A DNA stretch of 37,884 bases from Candidatus Zixiibacteriota bacterium. GTDB lineage: Bacteria; Zixibacteria; MSB-5A5; SM1-73. The notes beneath the pieces are model-generated. The model was given only the letters and a program-made list of their open reading frames with translations. It searched no databases and was not told where the DNA came from. Location: positions 1 to 37,884 of the forward strand of contig JAOZNS010000001.1 of the NCBI GenBank assembly GCA_029933635.1. The letters run 5' to 3'. The position numbers and the translations under genes are program-made. Below, in pieces: positions 24,464 to 32,904 of the stretch; the stretch's first letter is position 1, and each line of letters starts with the position of its first letter.

Positions 24464-25368
24464 CAACTATCCTTTATATAACATCCCTTTACAAAAAGTG
24501 GAAGAGCGATTCTCTTTTTAGGTGGCTCATATATGGGTTTTCCCATAGGGCGAATTTTGAGTTTTCCTCTCGTAAGTTTGCAAATACGTTCTTCGGCAAT
24601 TTTTACATATTCTCTCACAATTTCTGATCCAGCGGTTTTCCTTTTATGTAGAATCGCTGCGATAGCGGTGGAACCAACTCCCATAAATGGATCAATTACC
24701 CAATCCCCAGGATTTGTTAATGCTAATATCAATCGCTCAATAAGCTCAACGGGGAACTGGCAAGGATGGATAGTCTTTTCAGGATGATTACTTTTTACAT
24801 TAGGAATTTCCCACACATCCGTTGGATTTTTACCCAGTGGATTACATGATAATTGACCCTTCTTAGGCCCTTTAAAGTATTTCTTCTGAGGATATTTAGG
24901 GGGAATCCTAACTGCATCTAAATTAAATATATAATCGTCCGTTTTTGTAAACCATAGAATCGTTTCATACCTTCCGGAAAAACGTTTAGTGCAGTGGAGT
25001 CCATGACCAAAATGCCAAATGATTCTATTGCGAAGTTTTAATCCGAGGGATCGAAATATCGGAAATAGAAGGATATCAAGTGGGATTATCTCTCCCTTAT
25101 TAATATAGTTGCCAATTTGCCAGCATATGCTTCCGCAATTTGCTAGTACCCTGATACATTCAGCGATTACCTGTTTCTGCTGATCAAGGTATACTTCAAG
25201 CTTTAAACGTTTCTCATATGGCTTCCCAATATTGTAAGGTGGAGAGGTAACGATAAGATTCGCCATTTTCGATGGCAATTTTCGAAGAAGTTGTAAGCAA
25301 TCCCCATGATATAAGATCACGTCGGAATCTAAGTCAAATGTTTTTGCTAATCTAATATCAAAAATCAT
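24463..25368 (-). CDS. Type II DNA methyltransferase (beta-class order)
   Basis: The 301-residue protein has the catalytic motif TSPPYNIG early (~residue 43) and the SAM motif DPFMGVGSTAIAA late (~residue 221), the beta-class order. SPPY points to N4-cytosine or N6-adenine methylation, and with a BglII-like partner N4-cytosine is the more likely. HPCQFPVELIERLI precedes the SAM motif, as in this family. A promoter-like TTGAAA/TAATAA lies just upstream and no Shine-Dalgarno is clear. Confidence 0.92.
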   Translation of the reverse strand: MIFDIRLAKTFDLDSDVILYHGDCLQLLRKLPSKMANLIVTSPPYNIGKPYEKRLKLEVYLDQQKQVIAECIRVLANCGSICWQIGNYINKGEIIPLDILLFPIFRSLGLKLRNRIIWHFGHGLHCTKRFSGRYETILWFTKTDDYIFNLDAVRIPPKYPQKKYFKGPKKGQLSCNPLGKNPTDVWEIPNVKSNHPEKTIHPCQFPVELIERLILALTNPGDWVIDPFMGVGSTAIAAILHKRKTAGSEIVREYVKIAEERICKLTRGKLKIRPMGKPIYEPPKKRIALPLFVKGCYIKDS

Positions 25369-25396
25369 TTTTACTGATTTAAAATTTGGCTAAGAT

Positions 25397-25425
25397 TTAT
25401 TAAACTAAGAAAATACTTGTTTCAA
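25397..25425 (-). promoter_or_regulatory. Candidate promoter of the restriction-modification pair
   Basis: On the minus strand TTGAAA (25425-25420), a 17-nt spacer and TAATAA (25402-25397) lie about 29 nt before the methyltransferase ATG. CTAAGA/TCTTAG occurs four times around it (25390, 25405, 25433, 25450), suggesting a control site. Confidence 0.5.
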
Positions 25426-25481
25426 TCTTTTTTCTTAGAAATTGAAATGCTAAGAATTTTATGATTTTCTTCAGAAGGGTT

Positions 25482-25799
25482 TTAAAACGGCAGTCCCGGT
25501 ATCTTCAATCCTCCGGTAAGTTTTGCCATATCCTCCGCTTGCAGTTCCTGAGCCTTCTCCCTTGCCTGGTTTACCGCGGCTACGATTAGATCCTCCAGCA
25601 TCTCCACATCATCCTTGTTGATCACCTCCGGATCGATTTTTACCTCTAAGATCTCCTGCTTTCCATTGGCAACCACCTTCACCATGCCTCCACCTGCTGT
25701 TCCCTCCACCGTCTTGTTTGCCAGCTCCTCTTGGATTTTCTCCATCTCCTGCTGTATCTTCTGCATCTGCTTCATTATGTTACCAAAACCTTTGGGCAT
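25482..25799 (-). CDS. YbaB/EbfC family nucleoid-associated protein
   Basis: The 105-residue protein fits YbaB/EbfC: MPKGFGNIMKQMQKIQQEME, VEGTAGGGMVKVVANGKQEI, KIDPEVINKDDVEMLEDLIV and an AVNQA helix. It binds DNA as a dimer and is usually cotranscribed with dnaX and recR. AAGGAG precedes the ATG. It follows dnaX by 58 nt, and the usual recR neighbour is displaced by the restriction-modification pair. Confidence 0.96.
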   Translation of the reverse strand: MPKGFGNIMKQMQKIQQEMEKIQEELANKTVEGTAGGGMVKVVANGKQEILEVKIDPEVINKDDVEMLEDLIVAAVNQAREKAQELQAEDMAKLTGGLKIPGLPF

Positions 25800-25857
25800 C
25801 TTTTTCTCCTTTTATGCTAAGTGTGATAAGACCTCAAGTTTAATCATCAATTTTTTA

Positions 25858-27555
25858 TTAAATGATCTCCCCTTCGAAGGTATCCATGATCCTTTTTACC
25901 AATGGATCTCTGGGTGAGTTACCTGGACCAGAAGCCGACCTCAAATCTGTTGAGTTTGTGGGAGAAGGTAGCTTTGTCCCGCCCAGCTCGAATTTTAGCT
26001 CAACCGGTTGATAAGAGACCTCCCTCCAGGCTTTTTGAATAAGGTTATAATTTTCCTTTCTTTCCACCAGTTTTTTGTGAAAACTGCTTCCGTTGTGAAA
26101 CTGCACTGTAACAGTATCCCCCTCCATCATCACAACTTCGCCTTCTTTTAGAACACTCCACAGGGAGAGTTTGGTCTTTTTGATTTTTCCTAAAACCTCT
26201 TTCCAGCGTTTTTGCATCTCTTTTAATGAAAGTTTTGCAGCTTTGTCCGATGAGCCTTCTTCAACCTCTGAGGAAGCGGAATGGATCGTTTTTTTCCCCT
26301 CATCACTTGACGGTGGAAAGTGACCAGCTTCGCCCGATTCAGTAAAAGAAGTGTCCGATTTTGCCAATCCACCTGAGGCGACACAACCTGATTGTCTTTG
26401 GTCCAGAAGATTTAGCTTGCCCAGAACATCTATCAGACTGACCGAGGATTCCATCTTCAAAAGCTTCATCAAGGTCATCTCCAGAAGTATTCGGGGATCA
26501 GAGGTTCTCTTTAAATTTTGATTTAAGTCTGCCACGATTTTAATCATTCGAAGAAGATCACCTTCTAAAAAGGCTGTGGATTTCTGGTTATATTTTTGTA
26601 TGTAATCGTCCGAGAGGTCAAATAGCGTGGTCGAATCACCAGCCACTTTGCTCATTAAAAGATTCCGCAGATGCTGAAGCAGGCTGTTTACAAACTCGGG
26701 CAAATCAATTCCAGAATCGATCAATTGATTCAGCACCGAGATCCCCTTGGCGGAGTCTTTTTCTGCAATCGCATCGGTTATCTCAAATAATCTCTGCAGA
26801 TCCACCAGACCCAAAGTCTCACCGACCAGCTCCGAGGTGATTATCTTGTTCTGTCCGGATCGTTCTTCCACCCCGTAAGCTATAACCTGATCCAGAAGTG
26901 ACAGAACGTCCCTCAAGCTTCCATCTGCTCTTCGAGCCAGGATATATGAAGCCTCCTTTTCTATCTGAATGTTTTCCTTTTCAGCAATATCCTGGATGGT
27001 TTTAACCAGATCGGTCAGGGGTATCCTTCGGAAGTCAAATCTCTGACATCTGGAAAGCACGGTTTGAGGGAGTTTATGCGGTTCCGTGGTGGCAAACATG
27101 AAGATGGCATGGGCTGGGGGCTCCTCCAAGGTCTTCAAAAGTGCATTGAAGGCAGAATCAGAGAGCATGTGCACCTCATCGATTATATAGACTTTGTATT
27201 TCTGCTGGGTAGGGACGTATCGGATGTTCTCCCTTAAAGCCCTTATATCATCCACGCTGTTGTTGGAAGCCCCATCTATCTCCACCACGTCCAGACTTCT
27301 TCCGATGGTGATCTCTTTACACGAGTCACACCTATTGCATGGCTGAGCGGAGGGTCCTTCCTTGCAATTTAAAGCCTTCGCCAAGATTCTTGCCACTGTG
27401 GTTTTGCCCGTTCCCCTGGGTCCGGCAAAAAGATAGGCATGGGAGATTCGATTGTTCTGGATGGCATGTTTTAAGGTGGTGATGACATGTGCCTGTCCTA
27501 CCACCTCCTCAAAGGTCTGGGGTCTATATTTTCTTGCCATCACCAGATAAGTCAT
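25858..27555 (-). CDS. dnaX: DNA polymerase III subunit gamma/tau
   Basis: The clamp-loader ATPase. Starting at the ATG at 27555, preceded by GGAGG, gives 565 residues and the standard opening MTYLVMARKYRPQTFEEVVG. The frame is open further upstream, but that part runs back into the SRP RNA and is not coding. The P-loop GPRGTGKTTVARILAKALNC, zinc motif CNRCDSCKEI, IIDEVHMLSDSAFNALLKTLEEPP and the sensor TTEPHKLPQTVLSRCQ are all present. A C-terminal tau-like tail (~380-565) follows. The gene sits directly after the SRP RNA, as in Bacillus. Confidence 0.97.
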   Translation of the reverse strand: MTYLVMARKYRPQTFEEVVGQAHVITTLKHAIQNNRISHAYLFAGPRGTGKTTVARILAKALNCKEGPSAQPCNRCDSCKEITIGRSLDVVEIDGASNNSVDDIRALRENIRYVPTQQKYKVYIIDEVHMLSDSAFNALLKTLEEPPAHAIFMFATTEPHKLPQTVLSRCQRFDFRRIPLTDLVKTIQDIAEKENIQIEKEASYILARRADGSLRDVLSLLDQVIAYGVEERSGQNKIITSELVGETLGLVDLQRLFEITDAIAEKDSAKGISVLNQLIDSGIDLPEFVNSLLQHLRNLLMSKVAGDSTTLFDLSDDYIQKYNQKSTAFLEGDLLRMIKIVADLNQNLKRTSDPRILLEMTLMKLLKMESSVSLIDVLGKLNLLDQRQSGCVASGGLAKSDTSFTESGEAGHFPPSSDEGKKTIHSASSEVEEGSSDKAAKLSLKEMQKRWKEVLGKIKKTKLSLWSVLKEGEVVMMEGDTVTVQFHNGSSFHKKLVERKENYNLIQKAWREVSYQPVELKFELGGTKLPSPTNSTDLRSASGPGNSPRDPLVKRIMDTFEGEII

Positions 27556-27602
27556 TTTTGCTTCCTCCAACTCAAGAACTGTGAACTGAAAACTGTTAAT
27601 CG

Positions 27603-27621
27603 ATCCCGCCCAAGGCGGGAT
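27603..27621 (-). terminator. GC-rich hairpin at the SRP RNA 3' end
   Basis: A perfect 8-bp stem ATCCCGCC/GGCGGGAT with a 3-nt loop lies right after the SRP RNA on the - strand. It is followed by CGATTAACAGTTTTC with few Ts, so termination is possible but weak. It may instead let transcription continue into dnaX. Confidence 0.4.
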
Positions 27622-27896
<275 letters not shown>

Positions 27897-27897
27897 G

Positions 27898-27914
27898 AAA
27901 TTGCTCCGCAATTT
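27898..27914. repeat. Short perfect hairpin upstream of the SRP RNA
   Basis: AAATTGC and GCAATTT around a 3-nt loop, ending one base before the predicted SRP RNA 5' end. On the - strand it is followed by CTTTCCC. It may shape the promoter or end the transcript from upstream. Confidence 0.4.
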
Positions 27915-27918
27915 TGTA

Positions 27919-27943
27919 ACAGAAAACAGTTTACAGTTCACGG
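27919..27943. repeat. Flanking word of the four-helix-bundle pseudogene (left copy)
   Basis: CAGAAAACAGTTTACAGTTC on the + strand. A related word in the opposite orientation (CTGTTTTCTGTAAACTGTAAG) lies at 28309-28335 on the other side of the pseudogene. A third related word (AACTGTGAACTGAAAACTG) is at about 27577-27595, next to dnaX. Confidence 0.45.
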
Positions 27944-27949
27944 CAAAAC

Positions 27950-28296
27950 CTATCTCATAGTCTTCACTAAAGCACCTATTGACCTATCCAGAACATTGCA
28001 AGCTTGATAAGTTTTCTTATATTCTTCCCTTGAGAGGGATCACGCCTCCAACGCAATCTCCAATATAGGAATACGCTCGTAAACTGATCCTCTGGCCCAT
28101 CTCAAAAATTCTGAAACTCATTTTGAGTAAGCCCACTTTCTTCCGCGATATTTAAAGCCACCGAAGAAACTGCGCGTCTCAGTTGTGATGTCAATCCAAA
28201 AATCTCATCCTTGGAAAACTGCTTTGTTAGCTTATAAATAACTTTTGTAAACGCCAACGGATCTTTGTATACCTTCAAATTTTCGAAACTAAACAC
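27950..28296 (-). pseudogene. Broken four-helix-bundle (23S rRNA IVS-type) protein
   Basis: From the GTG at 28296 the frame reads VFSFENLKVYKDPLAF, YKLTKQFSKDEIFGLTSQLRRAVSSVALNIAEESGLTQNEFQNF and then stops at about 28102. In the next frame the family continues: LRWARGSVYERIPILEIALEA, then a TGA (28042-28040), then SREEYKKTYQACNVLDRSIG to a TAG at 27950. The break sits at a run of five Ts, so a one-base loss is likely, and the TGA is a second lesion. The family is four-helix-bundle proteins often found in rRNA introns and as stand-alone genes. Inverted words flank it. Confidence 0.8.
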
Positions 28297-28308
28297 AACG
28301 ATTTTTGC

Positions 28309-28335
28309 CGTCTTCTGTTTTCTGTAAACTGTAAG
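28309..28335. repeat. Flanking word of the four-helix-bundle pseudogene (right copy)
   Basis: CTGTTTTCTGTAAACTGTAAG on the + strand, inverted with respect to the word at 27919-27943. The pair encloses the broken gene. Confidence 0.45.
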
Positions 28336-28367
28336 CCAGAAATTTGTCCACATGGACAAATTTCTGG
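28336..28367. repeat. Perfect 32-nt palindrome at the tRNA-Ala 3' end
   Basis: Two 15-nt arms (CCAGAAATTTGTCCA and its complement) around a 2-nt centre, overlapping the last bases of the tRNA on the - strand. As RNA it would make a stable hairpin, but there is no T-tract. It could guide tRNA 3' processing, act as a terminator, or mark an integration site. Confidence 0.8.
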
Positions 28368-28437
28368 AGCAGAGCGGATTCGAACCGCCGACCCCTACCT
28401 TGCGAAGGTAGTGCTCTCCCAGCTGAGCTACTGCCCC
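28365..28437 (-). tRNA. tRNA-Ala, anticodon CGC
   Basis: A 73-nt cloverleaf: acceptor GGGGCAG/CTGCTCC with the G3-U70 pair that marks alanine, D-arm AGCTCAGCTGGGAGAGC, anticodon stem CTACC/GGTAG with loop TTCGCAA (anticodon CGC, codon GCG), T-arm GGTTCGAATCC and discriminator A73. CCA is not encoded. A good promoter lies upstream. Confidence 0.96.
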
Positions 28438-28482
28438 GGAAATTCGGTTCATGGCTCGTAGTAAGAACCGAAAAACAAAATC

Positions 28483-28510
28483 ATTATAAGGATTTTAGTA
28501 ATGAAAGCAA
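28483..28510 (-). promoter_or_regulatory. Promoter of tRNA-Ala
   Basis: On the minus strand TTGCTT (28510-28505), a 16-nt spacer and a perfect TATAAT (28488-28483), about 45 nt before the tRNA. Confidence 0.6.
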
Positions 28511-28567
28511 GAGTTTTTTATTTTCTATTTCTGGCCCCTAACGTAACCCAAAAACGTGGAGGCAAAC

Positions 28568-28601
28568 CTTCAGGTTCGCCCTAATGTGGGCGGAGCTGAA
28601 G
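28568..28601 (-). terminator. Hairpin after coaE
   Basis: CTTCAG/CTGAAG and an inner CCGCCC/GGGCG-type stem around ACATTA. It lies directly after the coaE stop. The T run (GTTTTT) is about 15 nt further on, so termination is plausible but not classic. Confidence 0.4.
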
Positions 28602-28608
28602 CTTTTCC

Positions 28609-29211
28609 CTACCTTTTATGACTAATGATCTTCCCCCACACCTTGGTTGCCTTTTCTCTCAGCTCGGCTAATCCTTTATCATTCTTAATGGTATAGTCAG
28701 CCAGTCTCCTTTTTGCCACCTCGGGAAGCTGGGCTTTAATTCTATCCTGAGCCTCTTTTCGGGAATATCCTTTTTGCTTTTGCAATCTTTTGATTCTGTC
28801 TTCTCTTTTGGATTCAACCAAGATAAGATAATCCAATTGGTGTTGCAATCCCCATTCTACTATCAAAGCCGCATCGATCACCACCACCTTGGTATCTTTT
28901 TTCTTCAGATTTTTGATTCTTTTTCCCAGCTCCTCCAAAAGAAAGGGATGAACGATCCGATTAAGTTTATCTTTGGCTTCTTTTGAGGCAAAGGCGACCT
29001 TTCCCAATTTGCGCCGATTGAGCCTTCCTCTTCCGTCCAAGATATTTCGACCGAATGAACGAACCAACTGCTTGATGACTTTTTTGTTCTTTTCCACCAC
29101 CTCTTTGCCGATCTTATCGCCCGAAAGGATGGTGGCCCCCTTCTTTTGAAAGACCTTACACACCTCTGTCTTTCCACAGGCTATGCCTCCGGTTACACCA
29201 ATGAGGATCAT
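28609..29211 (-). CDS. coaE: Dephospho-CoA kinase
   Basis: Last step of coenzyme A synthesis. The 200-residue protein has the P-loop GVTGGIACGKTEVCKVF, LSGDKIGKEVVEK, LNRIVHPFLLEEL and VVIDAALIVEWGLQHQLDYLILVE, and KEAQDRIKAQLPEVAKRRLADYTIKN near the end. Length and motifs are normal. It follows polA on the same strand across an 81-nt gap that holds a palindromic element. Confidence 0.96.
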   Translation of the reverse strand: MILIGVTGGIACGKTEVCKVFQKKGATILSGDKIGKEVVEKNKKVIKQLVRSFGRNILDGRGRLNRRKLGKVAFASKEAKDKLNRIVHPFLLEELGKRIKNLKKKDTKVVVIDAALIVEWGLQHQLDYLILVESKREDRIKRLQKQKGYSRKEAQDRIKAQLPEVAKRRLADYTIKNDKGLAELREKATKVWGKIISHKR

Positions 29212-29228
29212 AATTTTAAAATTGCCAA

Positions 29229-29288
29229 TTTACCTCTACCCCTATCTCCCCCTCTCCATCTCATGGAAAGAGGAATACAAAGGGGAAG
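29229..29288. repeat. Palindromic intergenic element
   Basis: Begins CCTCTACCCC and ends GGGGAAGG, with an inner CCCTCTCCATCTCATGGAAAGAG arm pair. Same family as 10405-10459, in the gap between polA and coaE. Confidence 0.5.
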
Positions 29289-29292
29289 GCTT

Positions 29293-31980
29293 CTACTTTG
29301 CCTCCAGCCAGTTTTCTCCCACATTTATATCCACTTTGATGGGCACCTTCAACTGGATGGTATTCTCCATCTTATCCTTGACCATCTCTTTGACGAAATC
29401 CAGCTCATCCTTATGAACCTCAAAAACCAGCTCATCATGCACCTGAAGGATCATCTTCGATCTTTTATTTTTTAAATGTTTTGCAATGTCGATCATCACC
29501 ACTTTTATCAGATCAGCCGCAGATCCCTGAATGGGCGTATTTATAGCGGTTCTTTCTGCAAATTCTCTTTTTTGCCGATTGGAGCTGTTAATCTCAGGGA
29601 TGTATCTTCTTCTCCCAAGAAGGGTGGTGACGAAGCCTTGCTTTTGGGCCAGCTGGATCATCTGTTCGATATACTCCTTCACCTTGGGGTATCTTTTGAA
29701 GTATACGTCGATAAACATGGCCGCCTCCTGAGGGGTCATGTTGGTCTGTTGCGAAAGTCCATAAGCACTCACCCCATAGATGATAGAAAAATTGGTGGTC
29801 TTGGCAATGTCCCTCTGTTCTGGAGTCACTTGATCTATGCGCACGCCAAACACCTCACTGGCGGTGCGATTATGAATATCCTCACCCCTTCTGAATGAGT
29901 TTATCAGAGTGTGATCGCCGGAGAAATGCGCTAAGATTCTCAACTCCACCTGAGAATAATCGGCGGAAAGCATCAAAAAATTCTTATCCCTGGGTATGAA
30001 GGCTTTCCTGATCTGCTTGCCCAGATCGGTTCTTATGGGGATGTTCTGCAGATTGGGGTCAGAGGAGGAGAGCCTTCCGGTGGCGGTCACGGTTTGATTG
30101 AAGGAGGTGTGAATTCTTCCGGTCCTTCGGTTTACCAGCTTGGGAAGGGCATCGATATAGGTTGACTTCAATTTGGAGAGCTGGCGATACTCCAGAAGGA
30201 GTTGGGGCAAAGGGTGTTGTTTAGCTAAAGTCTCCAGCACGCCTATGTCGGTGGACAGTCCGGTCTTCTTGGCAGTCTTTCGCACGGATGGAAGTTTTAA
30301 ATCCTCAAACAAAACTTGGCTTAATTGCTGGGGAGAGTTGATATTGAATTTCCTTCCTGCCAGATCATAAATGTGTAAGGTCAAATCCCTTAGTTGTTTT
30401 TCCACCTGTTTTGATAACGTCTTTAGATGAGCCCTATCGATGGATACGCCGGTCATCTCCATCTCCGCCAGCACCTCTATCAAGGGAAGTTCCACCTCAA
30501 AGAACAATTTCTCCAAGGAGAGGAGGCTAAGCTTGGAACCGAAAATTTCTTTCAAGCGAATGGTGAAGTCAACATCCTCGCAGGAATAGTTACAGGCGTC
30601 ATTCAACGGAACTTCTGCAAAGCTTTTCTGTTTTTTGCCACTGCCAATCAGATCCGAGATGGGAATCATCTTGTGATCCAGATGCTCCAAGGCTAAATAA
30701 GTAAGATTGTGCTGTCTGAATGAGGGGTTCAAAAGATAGGATGCTACCATGGTATCAAAATATATCCCTTTAAGATTGATGTCATAGCGTCTGAGAACCT
30801 CAAGGTCATATTTCAGATTATGCCCCACCTTTTTTATGCACTCATCTTCCAATAAATCTTTGAGCCTCTCTGTCACCAGAGTCAGGTCCAGATTCTTCTT
30901 TAAATCAACATGACCAACCGGAATATAGTAAGCCTCCTTTTCTTTGCAGGAAAAGGATATTCCCACAAGTTCCGCATCCATGGGATTCACATCGGTGGTC
31001 TCCGTATCCAGAGCAAACTCGCCAGCCTTCCTTAGCTTGTCGATCAATTCTGTCAGCTCCCCTTCAGATCTTATGATCCCGTAGTTTACCTTATCCGACT
31101 TCTGAAGCGAGCTGATCTCCTGTAAGAACTTGGTGAACTCCAGCTCCTTGAAAAGCTCCTTCAGTCGAGGCAGATCAAAATCTTTTCTTTGCAGATCGGA
31201 AAGTTTAAATTCAAAGGGGACATTGGTATCTATGGTGACCAACCTCTTGGATAGACGAGCCAGATCTGCATGCTCCTTTAAGCCTTTCTGAACGTTTTTC
31301 CTCCTCACCTTATCTGCATTCCTCAAAACGTTTTCCAGACTTCCAAATTTTTTAATCAACTCCAAAGCAGTTTTCTCGCCTATGCCGGGGATGCCGGGCA
31401 CGTTATCCGATGGATCTCCCATCAAGGCTAAAAGCTCGACTACCTTCTTTGGGGGCACCCCTAATTTCTCTTCCACCCCCTTTATATCCAAGACTTCAGA
31501 CTCCTCTCCCCCTCTTCTGGGATTGAGCACCTTAACGTTCTCATTCACCAGTTGTAAAAAGTCCTTGTCGCCGGTAACCAAAACCACCTCCAAGCCATCC
31601 TTTTTGGCTTTCCGGGCTAAAGTTCCCATAAGGTCGTCCGCCTCGAAACCTTCCACCTCCAGGATGGGCAGATTCATGCCTTCTGCCACCTCCCTTATAC
31701 GGGGAAGCTGATCCGACATCTCCTGTGGCATCTTGGCCCGGGTGGATTTATATTCTTTGAATATTTCGTGGCGGAAGGTGGGCGCCTTGGTATCAAAGAC
31801 CACGGCAATATAATCAGGCTCCTCTTCCCTTAATATCTTTAGAATGGAGTTGGTGAAACCGAAAACGGCTGAGGTGTTTTCACCCTTGGAGTTGATCAAT
31901 GGATTGCGGATGAACGCAAAATAAGACCTGTAGGCCAGAGCAGACCCATCTATCAGAAACAGACGTTTTCTTTTAGGCAT
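29293..31980 (-). CDS. polA: DNA polymerase I with 5'-3' and 3'-5' exonucleases
   Basis: The 895-residue protein has the N-terminal FEN-like 5' nuclease (LFLIDGSALAYRSYFAF; GDPSDNVPGIPGIGEKTA), then a 3'-5' exonuclease with FALDTETTDVNPM, VGHNLKYDLEVL and YSCEDVDFTIRL, so the DEDD residues are kept. The polymerase has SADYSQVELRILAHFSGD (motif A), RDIAKTTNFSIIYGVSAYGLSQQ-type motif B and LQVHDELVFEV (motif C). All three activities should be present. It lies 264 nt after nadD, a gap with no gene I can support. Confidence 0.97.
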   Translation of the reverse strand: MPKRKRLFLIDGSALAYRSYFAFIRNPLINSKGENTSAVFGFTNSILKILREEEPDYIAVVFDTKAPTFRHEIFKEYKSTRAKMPQEMSDQLPRIREVAEGMNLPILEVEGFEADDLMGTLARKAKKDGLEVVLVTGDKDFLQLVNENVKVLNPRRGGEESEVLDIKGVEEKLGVPPKKVVELLALMGDPSDNVPGIPGIGEKTALELIKKFGSLENVLRNADKVRRKNVQKGLKEHADLARLSKRLVTIDTNVPFEFKLSDLQRKDFDLPRLKELFKELEFTKFLQEISSLQKSDKVNYGIIRSEGELTELIDKLRKAGEFALDTETTDVNPMDAELVGISFSCKEKEAYYIPVGHVDLKKNLDLTLVTERLKDLLEDECIKKVGHNLKYDLEVLRRYDINLKGIYFDTMVASYLLNPSFRQHNLTYLALEHLDHKMIPISDLIGSGKKQKSFAEVPLNDACNYSCEDVDFTIRLKEIFGSKLSLLSLEKLFFEVELPLIEVLAEMEMTGVSIDRAHLKTLSKQVEKQLRDLTLHIYDLAGRKFNINSPQQLSQVLFEDLKLPSVRKTAKKTGLSTDIGVLETLAKQHPLPQLLLEYRQLSKLKSTYIDALPKLVNRRTGRIHTSFNQTVTATGRLSSSDPNLQNIPIRTDLGKQIRKAFIPRDKNFLMLSADYSQVELRILAHFSGDHTLINSFRRGEDIHNRTASEVFGVRIDQVTPEQRDIAKTTNFSIIYGVSAYGLSQQTNMTPQEAAMFIDVYFKRYPKVKEYIEQMIQLAQKQGFVTTLLGRRRYIPEINSSNRQKREFAERTAINTPIQGSAADLIKVVMIDIAKHLKNKRSKMILQVHDELVFEVHKDELDFVKEMVKDKMENTIQLKVPIKVDINVGENWLEAK

Positions 31981-32244
31981 GATCCATCTTCTTTGAATGC
32001 AGTTTTAGATTGCAATCCAAAATATCCACTTTCGAAAATACCAACATTTCCCTTCATCGTCAACAAAATTTACGTGAAAACGCACAAGGAGGTAAAAGAC
32101 AGTCGCAGGCTTTAGCCTCCCTGGTAGGTGAAAGAATGGAGATATTTAGCCTTTTTCAGAGATGGTTGCCTGATCCATCGACAAAATTGGGCTCGACGAA
32201 TCGGATAAATAGAAATGCAGGTCGAATGGTTTGATCAAAGAGGT
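31981..32244. other. Noncoding gap between nadD and polA
   Basis: 264 nt with no convincing frame. It contains a small perfect inverted repeat AGGCTTTAGCCT (32107-32118) and an AGGAGG at 32089, which does not precede a useful start. It may hold the promoter of polA. Confidence 0.4.
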
Positions 32245-32838
32245 CTATCCTCGATACAACCCTTCCTTTTTGATATATCCCTCCACCTTTTCCGGAACCA
32301 GATATTTAATGGAACGTCCCCTTTTTACCCTTTCCCTTATCTGGCTGGAGGATACATCCACCCCGGTTATCTCTACAATGATGCTTTTTTTTGCAAAGCG
32401 GTTTTGGGGATCAAATTCATCGAAGCCAGGCCTTTTAGCGATGATCACCTTGGCTAATTTGTAGATTTCTTCCGGATCCTTCCATGTATGTATTTCATCT
32501 AACACATCCGATCCGGTTAAAAAATAAATCTGCGATTTCGGATACAACTCATTTAACTGTCTTAAGGTCTCCACCGTATAGGAAAATCCCTTTCTTTTTA
32601 GCTCAATATCTGAGATCGAGAAGGAAGGGTTGCCCTCTAAGGCCAGCTGGGTCATGCGGAACCTGTCTTTGGCTGGAGAAAGCTTTCGACCGGGCTTGTG
32701 AGGTGGGCGGAAACATGGGATGAAGATAACCCGGTTCAATTTTAGTTTCTCCTTCACCTGCTCCGCCAGAACCAGATGCCCTAAATGAATCGGATCAAAT
32801 GTGCCCCCTAAAATGCCTATCCTTTCTTTTCGACTCAA
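32245..32838 (-). CDS. nadD: Nicotinate-nucleotide adenylyltransferase
   Basis: Makes deamido-NAD from nicotinate mononucleotide. The 197-residue protein opens with IGILGGTFDPIHLGHLVLAEQ (nucleotidyltransferase T/HxGH), has IFIPCFRPPHKPGRKL, YFLTGSDVLDEIHTWKDPEE and, near the end, VSSSQIRERVKRGRSIKYLV, all as in NadD. It lies 66 nt after the BamD-like gene. Confidence 0.95.
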   Translation of the reverse strand: MSRKERIGILGGTFDPIHLGHLVLAEQVKEKLKLNRVIFIPCFRPPHKPGRKLSPAKDRFRMTQLALEGNPSFSISDIELKRKGFSYTVETLRQLNELYPKSQIYFLTGSDVLDEIHTWKDPEEIYKLAKVIIAKRPGFDEFDPQNRFAKKSIIVEITGVDVSSSQIRERVKRGRSIKYLVPEKVEGYIKKEGLYRG

Positions 32839-32904
32839 TGGAAGTTTTTTCCCTTCAGGAAAGTTTATCTTTACAAGGTCAAAAATTCCTTTTGTTCTTA
32901 CTGG

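Noticed and set aside
28040..28042. UGA recoding in the four-helix gene
   Set aside because: TGA is used as a real stop in several window genes, and a frameshift also breaks this gene, so decay is simpler.
28297..28452. Coding frame continuing through the tRNA-Ala into the four-helix gene
   Set aside because: The frame is the sense read of the tRNA (AQLGEHYLRKVGVGGSNPLCS is the classic tRNA-derived peptide).
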